The notes beneath the pieces are model-generated. The model did no database searches. It was not told the origin of the DNA and saw nothing but the letters and a program-made list of their open reading frames with translations. Source: Cannabis sativa (Eukaryota > Streptophyta > Magnoliopsida > Rosales > Cannabaceae). From it: 64,000 bases of DNA. Of this stretch, positions 11,400 to 22,600 are shown piece by piece. The position numbers and the translations under genes are program-made. The first letter of the stretch is position 1, and the number at the start of each line of letters is the position of its first letter. Where the stretch lies: NCBI RefSeq assembly GCF_029168945.1, contig NW_026870043.1, forward strand, positions 7,694,501 through 7,758,500, given 5' to 3'.

Positions 11400-13550
11400 T
11401 TCTGGTATAGGTTTGGGTTCTGGACCTGGTCCCGGGTAATGGGTCTTTGGTTACAGGATCTGGGTCGCAGGTCCTAGCGCAAGTCTGGGCTTGGGTTCGG
11501 GTGTCTTGGGTTCGAGTCATTATTCGGTTCTGCGGCTAGATCTGGTTTTGGGCCCATGTCAAATTCCTGTTCCACGGTCCTTATTCCAGTTCTTATTCCG
11601 ATTTCAGGTATCGGATCCGAGTTTGGGTTTGGGTCCTAGTCTAGAAATGTTTCCAGGTTCGGGTCTTGGTACGATTCCCATATCTAGACCCCCACTAGGG
11701 GTTGGGTCCAAACCCCATGTCGTGGGTCAAGATCTGGATCACAATATTCGGTCTGATTCGGATCTTGGGTCCCTGTCCGTGTCCATGTCCGGCTCCAGGT
11801 TTGGGACCGAGACCGGGGTTGGGGCTTGGGTCACTGTCCCAGTCCTTGGTCTCGATTCTTGTTCTAATTTTTAGTTTGGGACCCCAATCTAGGTCTGGGT
11901 CCTGGGTCCAGGTCTGAGTCTCCAATCCAGGTCCAGGTCCTAGGTCCGGGTCTTGGTCCAAGCCCATGTCTGGGTTTGGGTTCGTGTCCCGAGTCCTGAT
12001 TCAAGTTGTAATTCGGGTCCGCATCTCGTCCGGCTCTAGTTCTGGGTCCTAGTCATATTCTAGTTCTTAGACTCAAACCCAGTCTTCGACTCGGACCCAA
12101 GTCTGGGGTACGGGTGTGGGTTTTTGTCAGGGTCTGAGTCCGGGTTTGGGTTTGAGTCCTGGTATGGGTCCCAGATCCAAAGACTGACTATGGGTCAGTT
12201 CCAAGCCATGAGGTCAGGGTCCCAGTCTAGTTCGACTTTGGGTCCCAGGTCCAGGTCCGGGTCCTAGGTTACGGTCCGAATCTGAGGTCGAGTCTCGATC
12301 CAAATTTTTATGGCCCTGTCACGACTCTAGGTCCCCCATCAAGGTCCAAGTCCTAGGTCCCGGTCTGAGTTCGGAACCCAATCGGGGTTCAAGTCCTGGT
12401 CCGAGTCTGGGTTTGGGTCCTGATCTCAATATGTATCCAGATCTGGGTTTGATTCTCGGTCCAGGCTCCGGTCCGAGTCCCGAGTCCCGATCTCGGTCTA
12501 GGTTTCGAGGCCCAAGTCTAGGTCCTAGGTCCTGATCTGGGTCCATTCAGGTGTGGGTCCTTCTCCCAGATTCAATTTCGATTCAGTGCCTAGGTTCGGG
12601 TTTTGGTCTGGGTCTGGGTTGGGGTATGAATCCTGGTCCGAGTCTAGGTCTGGGTTTCGGTCCAGTTCTTGATCCCGGTCTGGGTGTGGGTTTAGGTTAG
12701 GTCCAAGTTCGGGTCCTTGGTGCGGGTCCTGGTATTGGTCTGGGTTAGGGTCTCGGTCCGAATCAAGGTCTCGAGTTTCAATCTCGGTCTAGGGCTTGTT
12801 TGGGTTTTAGTCCAGGTTCGGGTCGAGATCCCTATCTAGGTCCGAGTCTGGGTTTGGGATCGGGTCCCAGGTTTAGGTCCTGGTCTGGGTTCAGGTCCAG
12901 GTCTCGGTCCCGTTCTGGTACACGAATGTGTTTGGGCCTGAGTTTTTGTCTCGGTTTGGGTTTGGGGCTAGGTCTGAGTTTGGTTCTAAGTTTGGGTCCG
13001 GGTCCTAGTCTTGCAGTTCTTTTTAGTTTCTAGTTTCGGGTCCTGAATATTTGTCAGGGTCTGGGTTTGGGTCCTGCTTCTGGTTTCGGTTCCAGTTTCA
13101 AGTAACAGGGTACGAGTTCGGGTTGAGTTTGGGTCTGAGTCTGGGTTCGAGTCTTGATTTGGGTTCGGGGGGAGGTTCAGGTCCGTATTTCGGTCTCGGT
13201 TAGGGTATGAGGTTGGGTACGATTTTCGGTTCTGATCTGGGTCGAAGCTTCGGTCCCTTTCAAAGATCCCAGTACGGTTCCAGTTGAAGTTTCAGTTTTT
13301 GTTCCCGAATGTGGGTCTAGGTCTGGGTATGTGTCCGGGTCTTAGTTTGAGTTCGAGTTTGGGTTAGGATTCTGTTCTAATTCCCAGACACTGACTACGG
13401 GTCAGGTCCAAGCATCGAGTCCCGGATCCCAAGTCCCGAGGTGGGTCCTAGGTCATGATTTGGGCCTGGGTCAGGTCCTTTATCCTGATCCAAGTTCTGA
13501 GGCCCAAGTTTTGGTCCTAGTTTGGGGTCCCAATTCGGGGTTTGGGTCCC

Positions 13551-14400
13551 TTATCTATGGCATTTACATTTAGGTTACATAGGCTTTGATAGACTCAATA
13601 GGCTAACCAAAGACGGTCCATTGAAAAATGTCGTCTTAGGTGAATTGCCAGTATGCAAGTCCTGCCTGGAAGGAAAAATGACTAAACGTTCTTTCTCTGC
13701 AAAGGGAGAGCGTGCCAAACAACCCCTAGGGTTAGTGCATTCCGATGTCTCCGGACCGTTGAATGTAAAAGCTCGAGGTGGTTATGAGTATTTTGTCACT
13801 TTCATTGACGATTACTCTAGATATAGTTTTCTTTACCTAGTGCAAAAGAAATCTGAAACGTTTGAAAAGTTTCAAGAATTTCATGCTTTGGCTCAAAACC
13901 AATTAGGTAAAACATTAAAGATCTTGCGAACTGATAGGGGTGGAGAATATATGGATATGCAGTTCAAAGATCATTTAATTGAACTTGGAATTGAATCTCA
14001 ATACACTACCCAGGCACTCCACAACAAAATGGAGTTGTAGAGAGAAGAAATCGCACTCTTTTGGAAATGGTTAGGTCTATGCTGAGTTATTCAACTCTGT
14101 CTACGTCCTTCTGGGGATATGCTATACAGATGGCTAATGACATTTTAAATGTTTTTCCATCTAAAGCAGTCCCTAAGACACCCGTCGAACTTTGGAATGG
14201 TCGTACATCTAGTTTACGCCACTACAAAATTTGAGGGTGCCCTGATCATGTCTTGAGAAAGAAAGAAGGCAAACTTGAATCACGAACTGAAGTGTGCATG
14301 TTTGTCGGAAATTCTAAAGAGACTAGGGGTGGACTATTTTATAGTCACAAGGATAACAAAGTGTTTGTTTCTACAAATGCTACTTTCCTTGAAGAAAACT
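13551..14400 (+). pseudogene. Ty1-copia pol fragment: pre-integrase and integrase, broken
   Basis: This reads as the middle of a copia polyprotein. It starts at the pre-integrase motif LWHLHLGYIG, where the usual second His is Tyr, followed by the CKSC zinc-finger half near 13650. The integrase core has its first Asp in HSD (13744) and the second in RTDRGGE (13933). A one-base frameshift near 14005-14010 precedes the stretch carrying the third catalytic residue (Glu). An in-frame TGA follows at 14232-14234. Gag and protease are absent; the sequence begins directly at the satellite junction with no LTR. In the family, integrase inserts the element's cDNA into the host chromosome. This copy cannot encode an active enzyme. 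Confidence 0.92.
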
Positions 14401-15242
14401 ATATTCAAGACAACATACCGAAAAGTAAAGTTGTTTTAGAGGAAATTCTTTCAGATATAACTCCTTCCAATGTTCTGTCCTCTTCCACTCAAGAAGAGGA
14501 CAATCCCACTCCCTCAGTCGAACCAACTGAGAAAACTACTACCAAAGTTCCTGTTCAGAAGATCACCGCTCCTCGTCCTAGTGGGAGGGTTTCAACAAAA
14601 CCAGCTCGTTATGGCTTGGATGGTGAAATCAATATGGTCGTTGGTGACGGTATTGAAGACGACCCATTAACCTATAATCAGGCAATAGCTAGTCCGCAAC
14701 GGAAACGATGGTCAGCGCACATGGATTCAGAAATGGATTCCATGAAAAAGAACAAAGTTTGGGAATATGTAGACGCACCCGATGACTATCGTCCAATCGG
14801 ATGTAAGTGGGTTTACAAGAAGAAAAGAGGAGCTTGAGGCGAAGTCAAAACTTTTAAAGCTAGACTTGTAGCCAAGGGTTATACCTAAAGAGAAGGTGTG
14901 GACTATGAGGAAACTTTTAGTCCTGTTGCCATGCTCAAATACATCCGAATTCTTCTCTCCATAGTTGTTGCTTTCGATTATGAAATCTGGCAAATGGATG
15001 TCAAGACTGCCTTCCTTAATGGGGTACTTGAAGAAACCATCTATATGGAGCAACAAGAAGGCTATGTTCTTCCAGGGCAGGAAAAGAAAGTTTGCAAATT
15101 AAATAGGTATATCTATGGACTTAAGCAAGCTTCTCGCTAATGGAATAAAAGGTTTGATGAAATCATCAAGACCTACGGCTTTCTTCAGAATGAAGATGAA
15201 CCTTGTGTTTACCAACTCAAGGAAGACCAAGTAGTAGTATTT
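14401..15242 (+). pseudogene. Ty1-copia reverse transcriptase, N-terminal part, broken
   Basis: This continues the frame after the integrase. A Ser/Pro/Thr-rich linker (about 14460-14620) leads into the reverse transcriptase start (KVWEYVD, GCKWVYKKK). Further motifs are KARLVAKGY near 14856, ETFSPVA near 14919 and the motif A region QMDVKTAFLNG near 14992, which carries the first catalytic Asp. In-frame stops lie at 14835-14837 (TGA), 14886-14888 (TAA) and 15138-15140 (TAA). The frame is cut at 15242, before the YxDD catalytic motif and RNase H, by an LTR in the opposite orientation. In the family this enzyme copies the element RNA into DNA. This copy is dead. Confidence 0.92.
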
Positions 15243-15902
15243 TGTTGGAAATTATTTTACCAGGATCTTAGATCTACTCACAAGTATGTTGATTAACACC
15301 CTAAATATGAACTTTCTAAAACAATGAAATAATCACATATAAAGTTTAATAAACCATACATTGGGTGCAGCGGAATAATATGACTCCTTCCGTTCAGATA
15401 TCTAGCCCTTGATTATCAATATCTGAACTTGGATCTCTTTCTCGTATTCTTTAGTGCTGAAACTCCTTCTTGCTGAAAGTCTTTCTTCACGATCTTCCTC
15501 ACTATGATTGAGGTATCACTTGCTGTGTGTGGGCACTACTCTAACACTAAGAATTTTGAAATCTTTAGGAAGAAGAGATAGAGGGAGTGGTTGGCCAAAG
15601 ATAGGGAGAGAGAGAGGCTCAATTTTTTCTGATTGAAAAGTGTGAAATTTTAGTGTAAATTTCCTGAAGCCTTCACTATCTATTTATAGCATTCCACTAG
15701 GGTTAGGTTTGAATTATTTGGCATTAAAATTATGAAAATATCAGTTTAAAAAATCATTCCAAGTGGTCGGCCATGTAGTGTGATGGGCCTTACTTGGATT
15801 TTGCAGTTTTCTCAAATCTGCATCTGATTTTCTCAAAGACGCCAATTTTCTAATTCAACCATTTAAATACCAATTCTAACTATTTAATAACTATAAATAA
15901 TT
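15243..15902 (-). mobile_element. Copia LTR, 3' part, reverse orientation
   Basis: On + it starts TGTTGGAAATTATTTTAC, which is the reverse complement of the LTR end seen at 19892. It covers the promoter-to-3'-end portion of the same LTR family and stops near 15902, where LTR sequence in the opposite sense begins. A reverse-strand TATA box lies inside. The 5' half is missing. Confidence 0.9.
15680..15688 (-). promoter_or_regulatory. TATA box of the reverse LTR
   Basis: TATAAATAG on the - strand lies at the same place within the LTR as the TATA boxes at 19432 and 25955. It would drive element transcription (U3/R boundary) by family analogy. Confidence 0.6.
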
Positions 15903-16172
15903 CCACTAGAAGACATTCAACAAGAAGGAGTTTCAACACTAAAGAAGGAGAGAAAGAGATCAGGGTTCAGATCTTGATAATACTCTGCGATAGAAAGGAT
16001 ACAAGGGTTAGAGATCTGAACGGAAGGAGACATTTTATTCCGCTGCACGCAATGTAAGAGTTCTCATACTTTATATGTGTTTACTTCATAATCGTTTTAG
16101 AAGTTCATATTTAGGATGTTAATCAACATACTTGTAAGTAGAGCTAAGATCCTCGTAAAATAATTTCCAACA
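15903..16172 (+). mobile_element. Copia LTR, 3' end fragment, forward orientation
   Basis: This is the last ~265 bases of the LTR family, ending AATTTCCAACA at 16172, directly followed by a primer-binding site. With the reverse fragment at 15243 it forms a large inverted repeat, because the terminal ~260 bases are complementary. Confidence 0.88.
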
Positions 16173-16300
16173 ACCGGTATCAGAGCCATGGTAATTGATT
16201 TGCTTGCAAGAAATTTGGACTTAAAACAATTTGTTTGATGTTTTGGATGTTATCATGTTGTTTTGAGTGTTGTTTGATGATTGATTGATGTTATCATGTG
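16173..16300 (+). mobile_element. Copia primer-binding site and start of leader
   Basis: CCGGTATCAGAGCC at 16174-16187 matches, apart from its first bases, the copia primer-binding site (TGGTATCAGAGCC) complementary to initiator tRNA-Met. About 110 bases of untranslated leader follow, matching 19893-20010, and then sequence in the opposite orientation begins. Confidence 0.85.
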
Positions 16301-16890
16301 TATGTTAGCGCTCCCACTCAATTGCACTACCGTGTTCCCAAAATGTACGTATCACCCTGACCCAAAAGTAGGCTTAACTAACAAATCAAGGAACACCAAT
16401 AGCCCCTTGAGAATGAGCCTAATCATAACAGGATTAAGATCATTTGATCTAGGATCAACTAGGCGATATTGACTTGAAAGATATTATGGTAAGTTTAATA
16501 AATCTAAGTCAAAGTTCAATATCGGTCCCTTCCGATGCATACTCCATGCACCCGACCTGAGCTTTACTTTAACCAATGCTCTGGAAAGAACATAGCATTT
16601 CTCCAAATGCAAGTAAACTCTGTTGTAGATGATCATATCAGTAAAACCCTATGTCTGATAAATCTAGGAAACTTTATTCACATAGTCATGTTTACTTTCC
16701 AATATGTTGACGACACAATAAATAGGATCAAGTATGTGAAAAGGGTTTCAGATGAATTTATACATTATGTACATATAATCATGAAATAAATCATGTGAAC
16801 CATCCAACATTAAATGTTATTTCTGATCTATATTAATAAGTAAATCTGATTATATTGAAATGAGTTTTATTTAGGGCATAAAACCCAACA
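16301..16890 (-). mobile_element. Copia LTR, 5' half, reverse orientation
   Basis: This is the reverse complement of the LTR beginning. The + strand ends AAACCCAACA at 16890, the reverse of the TGTTGGGTTT start. It matches the first ~590 bases of the LTR at 18001. Apparent open frames here recur in every LTR of the family and are not genes. Confidence 0.88.
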
Positions 16891-17331
16891 AACTCTCACT
16901 TGCACTAATATAAAACAAAAAGTGCATTTCAAATAATCTCAACACCTTGATATACAAATCAAGTGTAGTAGTAGTAAACTCCTCGTAATAGGATCTGAAA
17001 GGTTGAATTAAACACAACCTTTTCTCCACCATTACTCTTCCTTAATCACAAAATCATTGATAATGTGAAATTCCTCTCTATATGTCTACTCTCATGGGAT
17101 ACTAAATTCTATACCTTTGGCAACTACTTCTTGGTTATTCAGGAAGTAACACTAGTAGTTAAGGCAATTTGGAATGGTGCCAAAGATGTATAGAACTTTC
17201 CTTAGACTGAATACGTACCTTTCCTGCAACTTTAACATTCAGTCCCTTTCTGGTAGACCTAGAGACTTCAGATAGGTTTTTTACACTTCTCCAAAATCAC
17301 TATTCCATCCCCAGAGTAATCACCATCTTAT
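16891..17331 (-). mobile_element. Copia 3' internal remnant with polypurine tract, reverse
   Basis: The reverse strand carries the end of the element interior. It has decayed RNase H-end sequence matching about 24090-24527 and a purine-rich tract, AGTGCAAGTGGGAGTT, just before the LTR start (at 16891-16906). Together with the LTR pieces on either side (17332-18000 and 16301-16890), this is one reverse-strand element that lost nearly all of its interior. Confidence 0.85.
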
Positions 17332-18000
17332 TGTTGGAATTTATTTTACCAGTATCTTAGATCTACTCAGAAGTATGTTTATTAACACCCTAAATATGAA
17401 CTTTCTAAAACGATGAAATTAACACATATAAAGTTTAGGAAACCTTACATTTGTTGCAGCGGAATTAAATGACTCCTTCCGTTCAGATATCTAGCCCTTG
17501 ATTCCTTTCTGTAGCAGAGCATTATCAATATTTGAAGCTGGATCTCTTTCTCTGAATCTTTGATGCTGATACTCCTTCTTGATGAAAGTCTTTCTTCACG
17601 ATCTTCCTCACTATGATTGAGGTATCACTTGCTGTGTGTGGGCACTACTCATACACTAAGGATTTCGAAATTCAAGAGGGAAGAGAAAGAAGAAGTGGCA
17701 GCTAAAGATAGGGAGAGAGAAAGGCTCGATTTTTCTCTGAAGGAAAAATAGAAAATTTAAGTGTGTCATTTTCCTGAAGCCTTCACTATCTATTTATAGC
17801 ATTCCACTAGGGTTAGGTTTGAATTATTTGGCATTAAAATAATAAAAAAATCAGTTTAAATTTTCTACAAAAGTGGCTGGCCCTATACAAGTAGATTTGG
17901 GCCTCACTTTTTGCAATTTTGCAGTTTTATCTTTTCTGCATCTGATTTTCTCAAAAACGCCAATTTTCTAATTCAACCATTTAAATGCCAATTCTAACTA
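17332..18000 (-). mobile_element. Copia LTR, 3' part, reverse orientation
   Basis: It starts TGTTGGAATTTATTTTAC on +, the reverse of an LTR 3' end. It covers about 670 bases of the promoter-to-end part, including a reverse TATAAATAG at 17790-17798. It is cut at 18000 by the start of a complete forward LTR. The 15243 copy continues further inward with TTTAATAACTATAAATAATT, so this one is truncated at the junction. Confidence 0.88.
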
Positions 18001-19892
18001 TGCTGGGTTTTATGCCCTAAATAAAACTCATTTCAATATAATCAGATTTGCTTATTAATATAGTTCAGAAATAACATTTAATGTTGCATGGTTCACATGA
18101 TTTATTTCATGATTATATGTACATAATGTATAAATTCATCTGAAACCCTTTTCACATACTTGATCCTGTTTATTGTGTCGTCAACACATTGGAAAGTAAA
18201 CATGACTATGTGAATAAAGTTTCCTAGATTTATCAGACATAGGGTTTTACTGATATGATAATCTACAACAGAGTTTACTTGCATTCGGAGAAGTGCTATG
18301 TTCTTTCCAGAGCATTGGTTAAAGTAAAGCTCAGGTTGGATGCATGGAGTATGCATCGGAAGGGACCGATATTGAACTTTGACTTAGATTTATTAAACTT
18401 ACCGTAATATCTATTCAAGTCAATATCGCCAAGTTGATCCTAGATCAAATGATCTTAATCCTGTTATGATTAGGCTCAATCTTGAAAGGCTATTCGTGTT
18501 CTTTGATTTGTTAGTTAAGCCTACTTTTAGGTCAGGGTGATACGTACATTTTGGGAACACAATAGTGCAATTGAGTGGGAGCACTATCATAAACATGGAA
18601 TCTATAGCTTCTATCTGGCGAATAGTAAGCAAAGGATGATCTCCTTCGAGCTTGACCAAACGAACATAAATGGTGGAGTACTCATTTCACATAAGCTGAA
18701 ATATCATTTATACGGGGTCAAGTGTTTTAAGGAATAAATACATTGTAGGGTGTTACGGTAATCCAATCCCTTTACAGTGTAGATCATTCATATAGAGGAT
18801 CATTGATCAAATTAGGATTATAACAATGGATAACTAATGATGTGTCTATATGGTGGAACATATAGACACATTCTATATACTGAGAGTGCAATTCTAAGTT
18901 CTATGCGTGGATTCAACGAAGAATTAATAAGTTAGTGAATTTTAGTAATAAATTCTTGATCTACTTATTGGAAGCTCGGTTATATAGACCCATGGTCCCC
19001 CCACTAGTTGAGATAATATTGCTTGTAAGACTCATGTAATTTGTTTTGATTAATCAATTATGATTCTCAAATTAGACTATGTCTATTTGTGAAATTTTCA
19101 CTAAGTAAGGGCGAAATTGTAAAGAAAGAGTTTATAGGGGCATATTTGTTAATTATGATACTTTGTATGGTTCAATTAATAAATATGATAAATGACAATA
19201 TTATTTAATAATTATTTATAGTTATTAAATAGTTAGAATTGGCATTTAAATGGTTGAATTAGGAAATTGGCATTTTTGAGAAAATCAGATACAAAAGGTG
19301 GTAAAATTGCAAAATTGCAAAACCCAAGGCCCAATCCACTTATGTATGGCCGGCCACCTATATGTATATTTTAAGTTGATTTTTTCATTATTTTAATGCC
19401 ATATAATTCAAATCTAACCCTAGTGGAATGCTATAAATAGATAGTGAAGGCTTTAGGAAATTTACACTTTTCTTCAGACTTCTTCTGATTCAGAAAAACT
19501 GAGTCTTCTCTCTCCCTATCTTTAGCTACCACTTCTTCTTTATTCTTCCTTTGAATTTCGAAATCCTTAGTGATTAGAGTAGTGCCCACACACATCAAGC
19601 AATACCTCAATCATAGTGAGGAAGATCGTGAAGAAAGATCATCAGCAAAGGAGTTTCAGCATCAAGGATTCAGAGAAAGAGATCCAGGTTCAGATATTGA
19701 TAATGCTCGCTACGTAAAGGAATCAAGGGCTAGATATCTGAACGGAAGGAGTCATTATATTCCGCTGCACCCAATGTAAGGTTTCCTAAACTTTATATGT
19801 GTTTATTTCATCGTTTTAGAAAGTTCATATTTAGGGTGTTAATAAACATACTTGTGAGTAGATCTAAGATCCTGGTAAAATAATTTCTAACA
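18001..19892 (+). mobile_element. Complete copia LTR (1,892 bp)
   Basis: It runs from TGCTGGGTTTTATGCCC (first bases TGC rather than the family's TGT) to TTTCTAACA at 19892. A TATA box is at 19432-19440. It is followed at once by a primer-binding site, so it was a 5' LTR. It is the best reference for the LTR family in this window. Its reverse-strand reading frames recur in partner LTRs and are not credible genes. Confidence 0.92.
19432..19440 (+). promoter_or_regulatory. LTR TATA box
   Basis: TATAAATAG lies about 450 bases before the LTR end, conserved in position among all LTR copies here. It is the expected core promoter of the retrotransposon. Confidence 0.65.
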
Positions 19893-20818
19893 ACTGGCCT
19901 CAGAGCCATGGTAATTGATTTACTTGTAAGAAATTTTGACTTTAAAACGATTGTTTGTATGTTCTTTGGATGGTATCATGTTGTATTGAGTGTTATTTGA
20001 TGATTGATTAATGTTTGTGAAATTTTCGTGAAAAATAATTGCGATTTTATCTCTGCAATTATTTTTATTAGATAGTATGGAAAAAATTACGCAAGTTAGC
20101 CTTTTACAGAACTTAATTTGGATTTTATTTGAATTAGTTATGATTTTTTGAAGATTTGAAAAAATCGGGGCTGTGCTGATATTTTCCTGCGATCGCAAAT
20201 CTGTCCGTACAGTTTCGAATTTTTTCGTTTTTCTTCGATTTTTCATGCTTTTTCATGAAATTAACTTCCAATTTTTTGTATAGTTTTGTATTTATACTAT
20301 TACTATTCCTAATTCAATTCTAATTATCATTTTTAATTAATTTAATATTTTTTAAATTTAATTCAGATATTAGTGTAATTTGAATTTGAATAGAATTAGT
20401 ATCTATCTTCTTGCTTAAAAATCTATCTTATTTTTAAATTTGATTATATCTTATCTTATTTTTAAATTTAAGGTCAGATTTTATAAGATATTTATAAAAT
20501 CTTTTAAGATATTTTTAAGATATCTTATCTTTTAAGATATTTTTAATTATATCTTATCTTTTAAGATATTTTTTTAAAAAATTAAATCTTTTTAGATATT
20601 TTGACCTTATTTAAATTTAAAATAAGATATTTATAATCATGTAATTTTAAATAGATGTAAGATATTTTGCTAACTTTTAAATTTTGTTATTTTATTTATT
20701 TAAATTAAATTTAAAATCTGAAAAGATATTTCATTTATCTTTTCTAATTTTTATTTAATTTTTATTTTTAAAATAACATTTAATTTTTTAAAAGTAGTTA
20801 GCAAATTTTGGAATGATA
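19893..20818 (+). mobile_element. Copia primer-binding site and AT-rich leader
   Basis: TGGCCTCAGAGCC at 19895-19907 is a mutated initiator tRNA-Met primer site (TGGTATCAGAGCC in the family). Untranslated leader follows. From about 20280 it becomes very AT-rich, with AAGATATTTT-type repeats. No gag frame appears before the sequence ends at a piece of hexamer satellite. Confidence 0.8.
20450..20630. repeat. AT-rich fold-back with two direct repeats
   Basis: Two copies of an ATCTTATCTTTTAAGATATT stretch start at about 20522 and 20551. They are flanked by an imperfect inverted repeat containing AAATTTAAGGTCA (near 20465) and TGACCTTATTTAAATTT (near 20603). It could be a small fold-back element or simply AT-rich leader decay. 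Confidence 0.45.
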
Positions 20819-21100
20819 CCTGAACAAGAACTACTGAACCAGGACCCTAGGACAAGACTAGTACCGTGACCAGGACCTGGACCCAAACTTAAAACCAAAC
20901 TCGGACCTAGCCCTAGACCCAAATCGAGACCGAAACTCGGCCTTGGACACGGTCGTGTACCCAAACCGAGAACGAGACCCGAACCTGTACCTAAATCTAG
21001 GACCCAATTCCAAACACAAACTCGGACCAAGATAGGGATCCGGACCGAGATCCTAAACTAGACCCAAACCAGGACCCACACCCAGGACCCAAACTAAGAC
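20819..21100 (-). repeat. Trapped island of hexamer satellite, reverse orientation
   Basis: About 280 bases of NRRACY satellite sit between two retroelement pieces. Read on -, it resembles the satellite near 12.8-13.04 kb. It shows that the flanking retroelement blocks joined or landed within satellite DNA. Confidence 0.88.
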
Positions 21101-21988
21101 TGTTGGGTTTTGTGCCCTAAATAAAACCCATTTCAATATAATCAGATTTACTTATTAATAAAGATCAAAAATAACATTTTATGTTGCATTGTTCACATGA
21201 TTTATTTCATGATTATACATATAATGTATGAATTCTATTTAGGTTTAGAACATATGAATTTGTTAATGATTATAGTGTTGTCAGCACAGTGGAATATAAT
21301 CTTAATTATATGTTCGAAAGTTTATTCCCTGATTTGTCAGTTCACTGGATTTAGACTGGCATGGTAATCAGCGATAGGTATTCTTACACCTTGGATAAGT
21401 GTTGTGCCATTTCCAGGGATTTGACAAAGTTTAGCAGTATCGGATGTATGGAGTATACATCGGAAGGGACTGATTTTAAACTTTGATTAGATATATTAAA
21501 ATTTACCGTAATATCTATTCAATTCAATATCACCTGTTGATCATAGATCAAATGATCTTAATCTTGATATGGTTAGGTTCGATCTCAAGAGTATTATACA
21601 TGTTCTTTAATTTGTTAGTTAAGCCTACTTTTGAGAGTCAGGGTGATACGTACATTTTGGGAACATGATAGTATAACTGAGTGGGAGTGCTAACATAAAT
21701 ATGGAGTCTATAACTTCTATAGGAATTTAGAAGTGAAACGATGATATCCTTCGAGCTTGGCTAAACAGAGATAAATGGTGGAGATCTCATTTCACTTCGC
21801 TGAAATATCATTTATACGGAGCTAAGTGTTTTAAGAATAAAATACATTGAATGTGTAACAGTAATTTAGTTCTTATTCAATGTAGATCATCTATTAGAGG
21901 GTCATTGATCAAATTAGGATTATAACAATGGATAATTAATAGTGTATCTATATCGTGGAACATATAGAGCGTTCTATATGACTGAGAT
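21101..21988 (+). mobile_element. Copia LTR, 5' part (truncated)
   Basis: It begins TGTTGGGTTTTGTGCCC at 21101 and matches the first ~890 bases of the LTR at 24528. The match ends at TATATGACTGAG (about 21988). The promoter and 3' portion are missing, and the sequence passes straight into element interior. Confidence 0.88.
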
Positions 21989-22600
21989 AAACATAATGAG
22001 ATAAATCCCTAATGGATTTTCACCATTAGACAAACATAATAGTGTTAGATCTCGAAAGATAAATATTGTATATGCAACATCTAGGTGTTCATCAATTGAT
22101 GACACCTTAGACTAGTATTTTACAATATAAAACAAGAGGATTGTATAAATAAGATTACTTTGACTCTCGCTAATCGGAGCATCATTGGATTCTTATTTAA
22201 AACGAAATTATCCTAATTCTTCTTAGCTTATTCATTTCAAATTAGCTCAATGACATATTATTGGATGAATAGTCTATAAATAATTTCATGTCATTCTATA
22301 TTTTCTCTTAAGAAATTAAATGACGCATATGATTATATTCCCGAAATTCTATCCCGAAATGATATAAATCCTCAATCTTAGAAATCTCCTACTTGTATGG
22401 CAAAATCAATTTAGAGTTAAATTAGTAGTGGTGGTCCAAGAAAGAATTACTCATTATACAGTTACACTTTCACAAGTGTTTGATAACCATTTTCTATCAA
22501 TGGATTCAAACTGTATGAGTTTAGTATTCTGTGACCAGAATCCACTTGCACTATTCTAAGAACTCTTTGATGAAACTAAACCTAAGTCATCAAAAGACAA
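21989..22600 (+). mobile_element. Decayed copia leader/gag region
   Basis: This is AT-rich non-coding sequence with no open frame. It is homologous in reverse to about 54.44-55.16 kb, with shared stretches such as TAAATCCTCAATCTTAG. It is taken as the decayed upstream interior of a copia element because recognisable pol follows directly. I see no intact gag or protease. Confidence 0.7.

Larger units (their letters stand above)
1..13550 (+). repeat. Segmental duplication, copy 1 (direct repeat of 39489-53104)
   Basis: The whole stretch recurs in the same orientation at 39489-53104. The offset is 39,488 at the left end and about 39,534 at the right end, because a few short indels accumulate. 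I counted six substitutions and no indel in the first ~690 aligned bases, so the copies are about 99% identical there. Inverted inserts and the telomere array are shared. The window starts inside the copy, so its true left edge is not visible. The right edge is the junction with copia sequence. Confidence 0.95.
10321..13550 (+). repeat. Degenerate hexamer satellite with second higher-order type
   Basis: RGTYYN satellite continues to the copia junction. From about 11.1 to 12.6 kb it is paralogous to about 30.9-32.6 kb and 34.4-35.6 kb. All three share a box of the CCAAACACCGACTACGGGT family followed by a GTGGGTCAAGATCYGGATC-like stretch. A run rich in TCCCGG hexamers lies at about 11105-11150. 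No gene is visible. Confidence 0.85.

Noticed and set aside
1..13550. CRISPR-like array or minisatellite with spacers
   Set aside because: The boxes are kilobases apart and the intervals are homologous satellite, not unique spacers. The other content is eukaryotic.
14727..15056. Reverse-strand 109-codon frame
   Set aside because: It is the shadow of the copia reverse transcriptase on the forward strand.
16535..16789. 84-codon frame in a copia LTR (also reverse at 18102-18356)
   Set aside because: It recurs because the LTR recurs. It crosses no known domain and degrades in the other LTR copies at 21101 and 24528.
18420..18659. 79-codon reverse frame in the LTR, with relatives at 16281 and 24972
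   Set aside because: LTR sequence with no recognisable domain. It is conserved only as far as the LTR DNA is.
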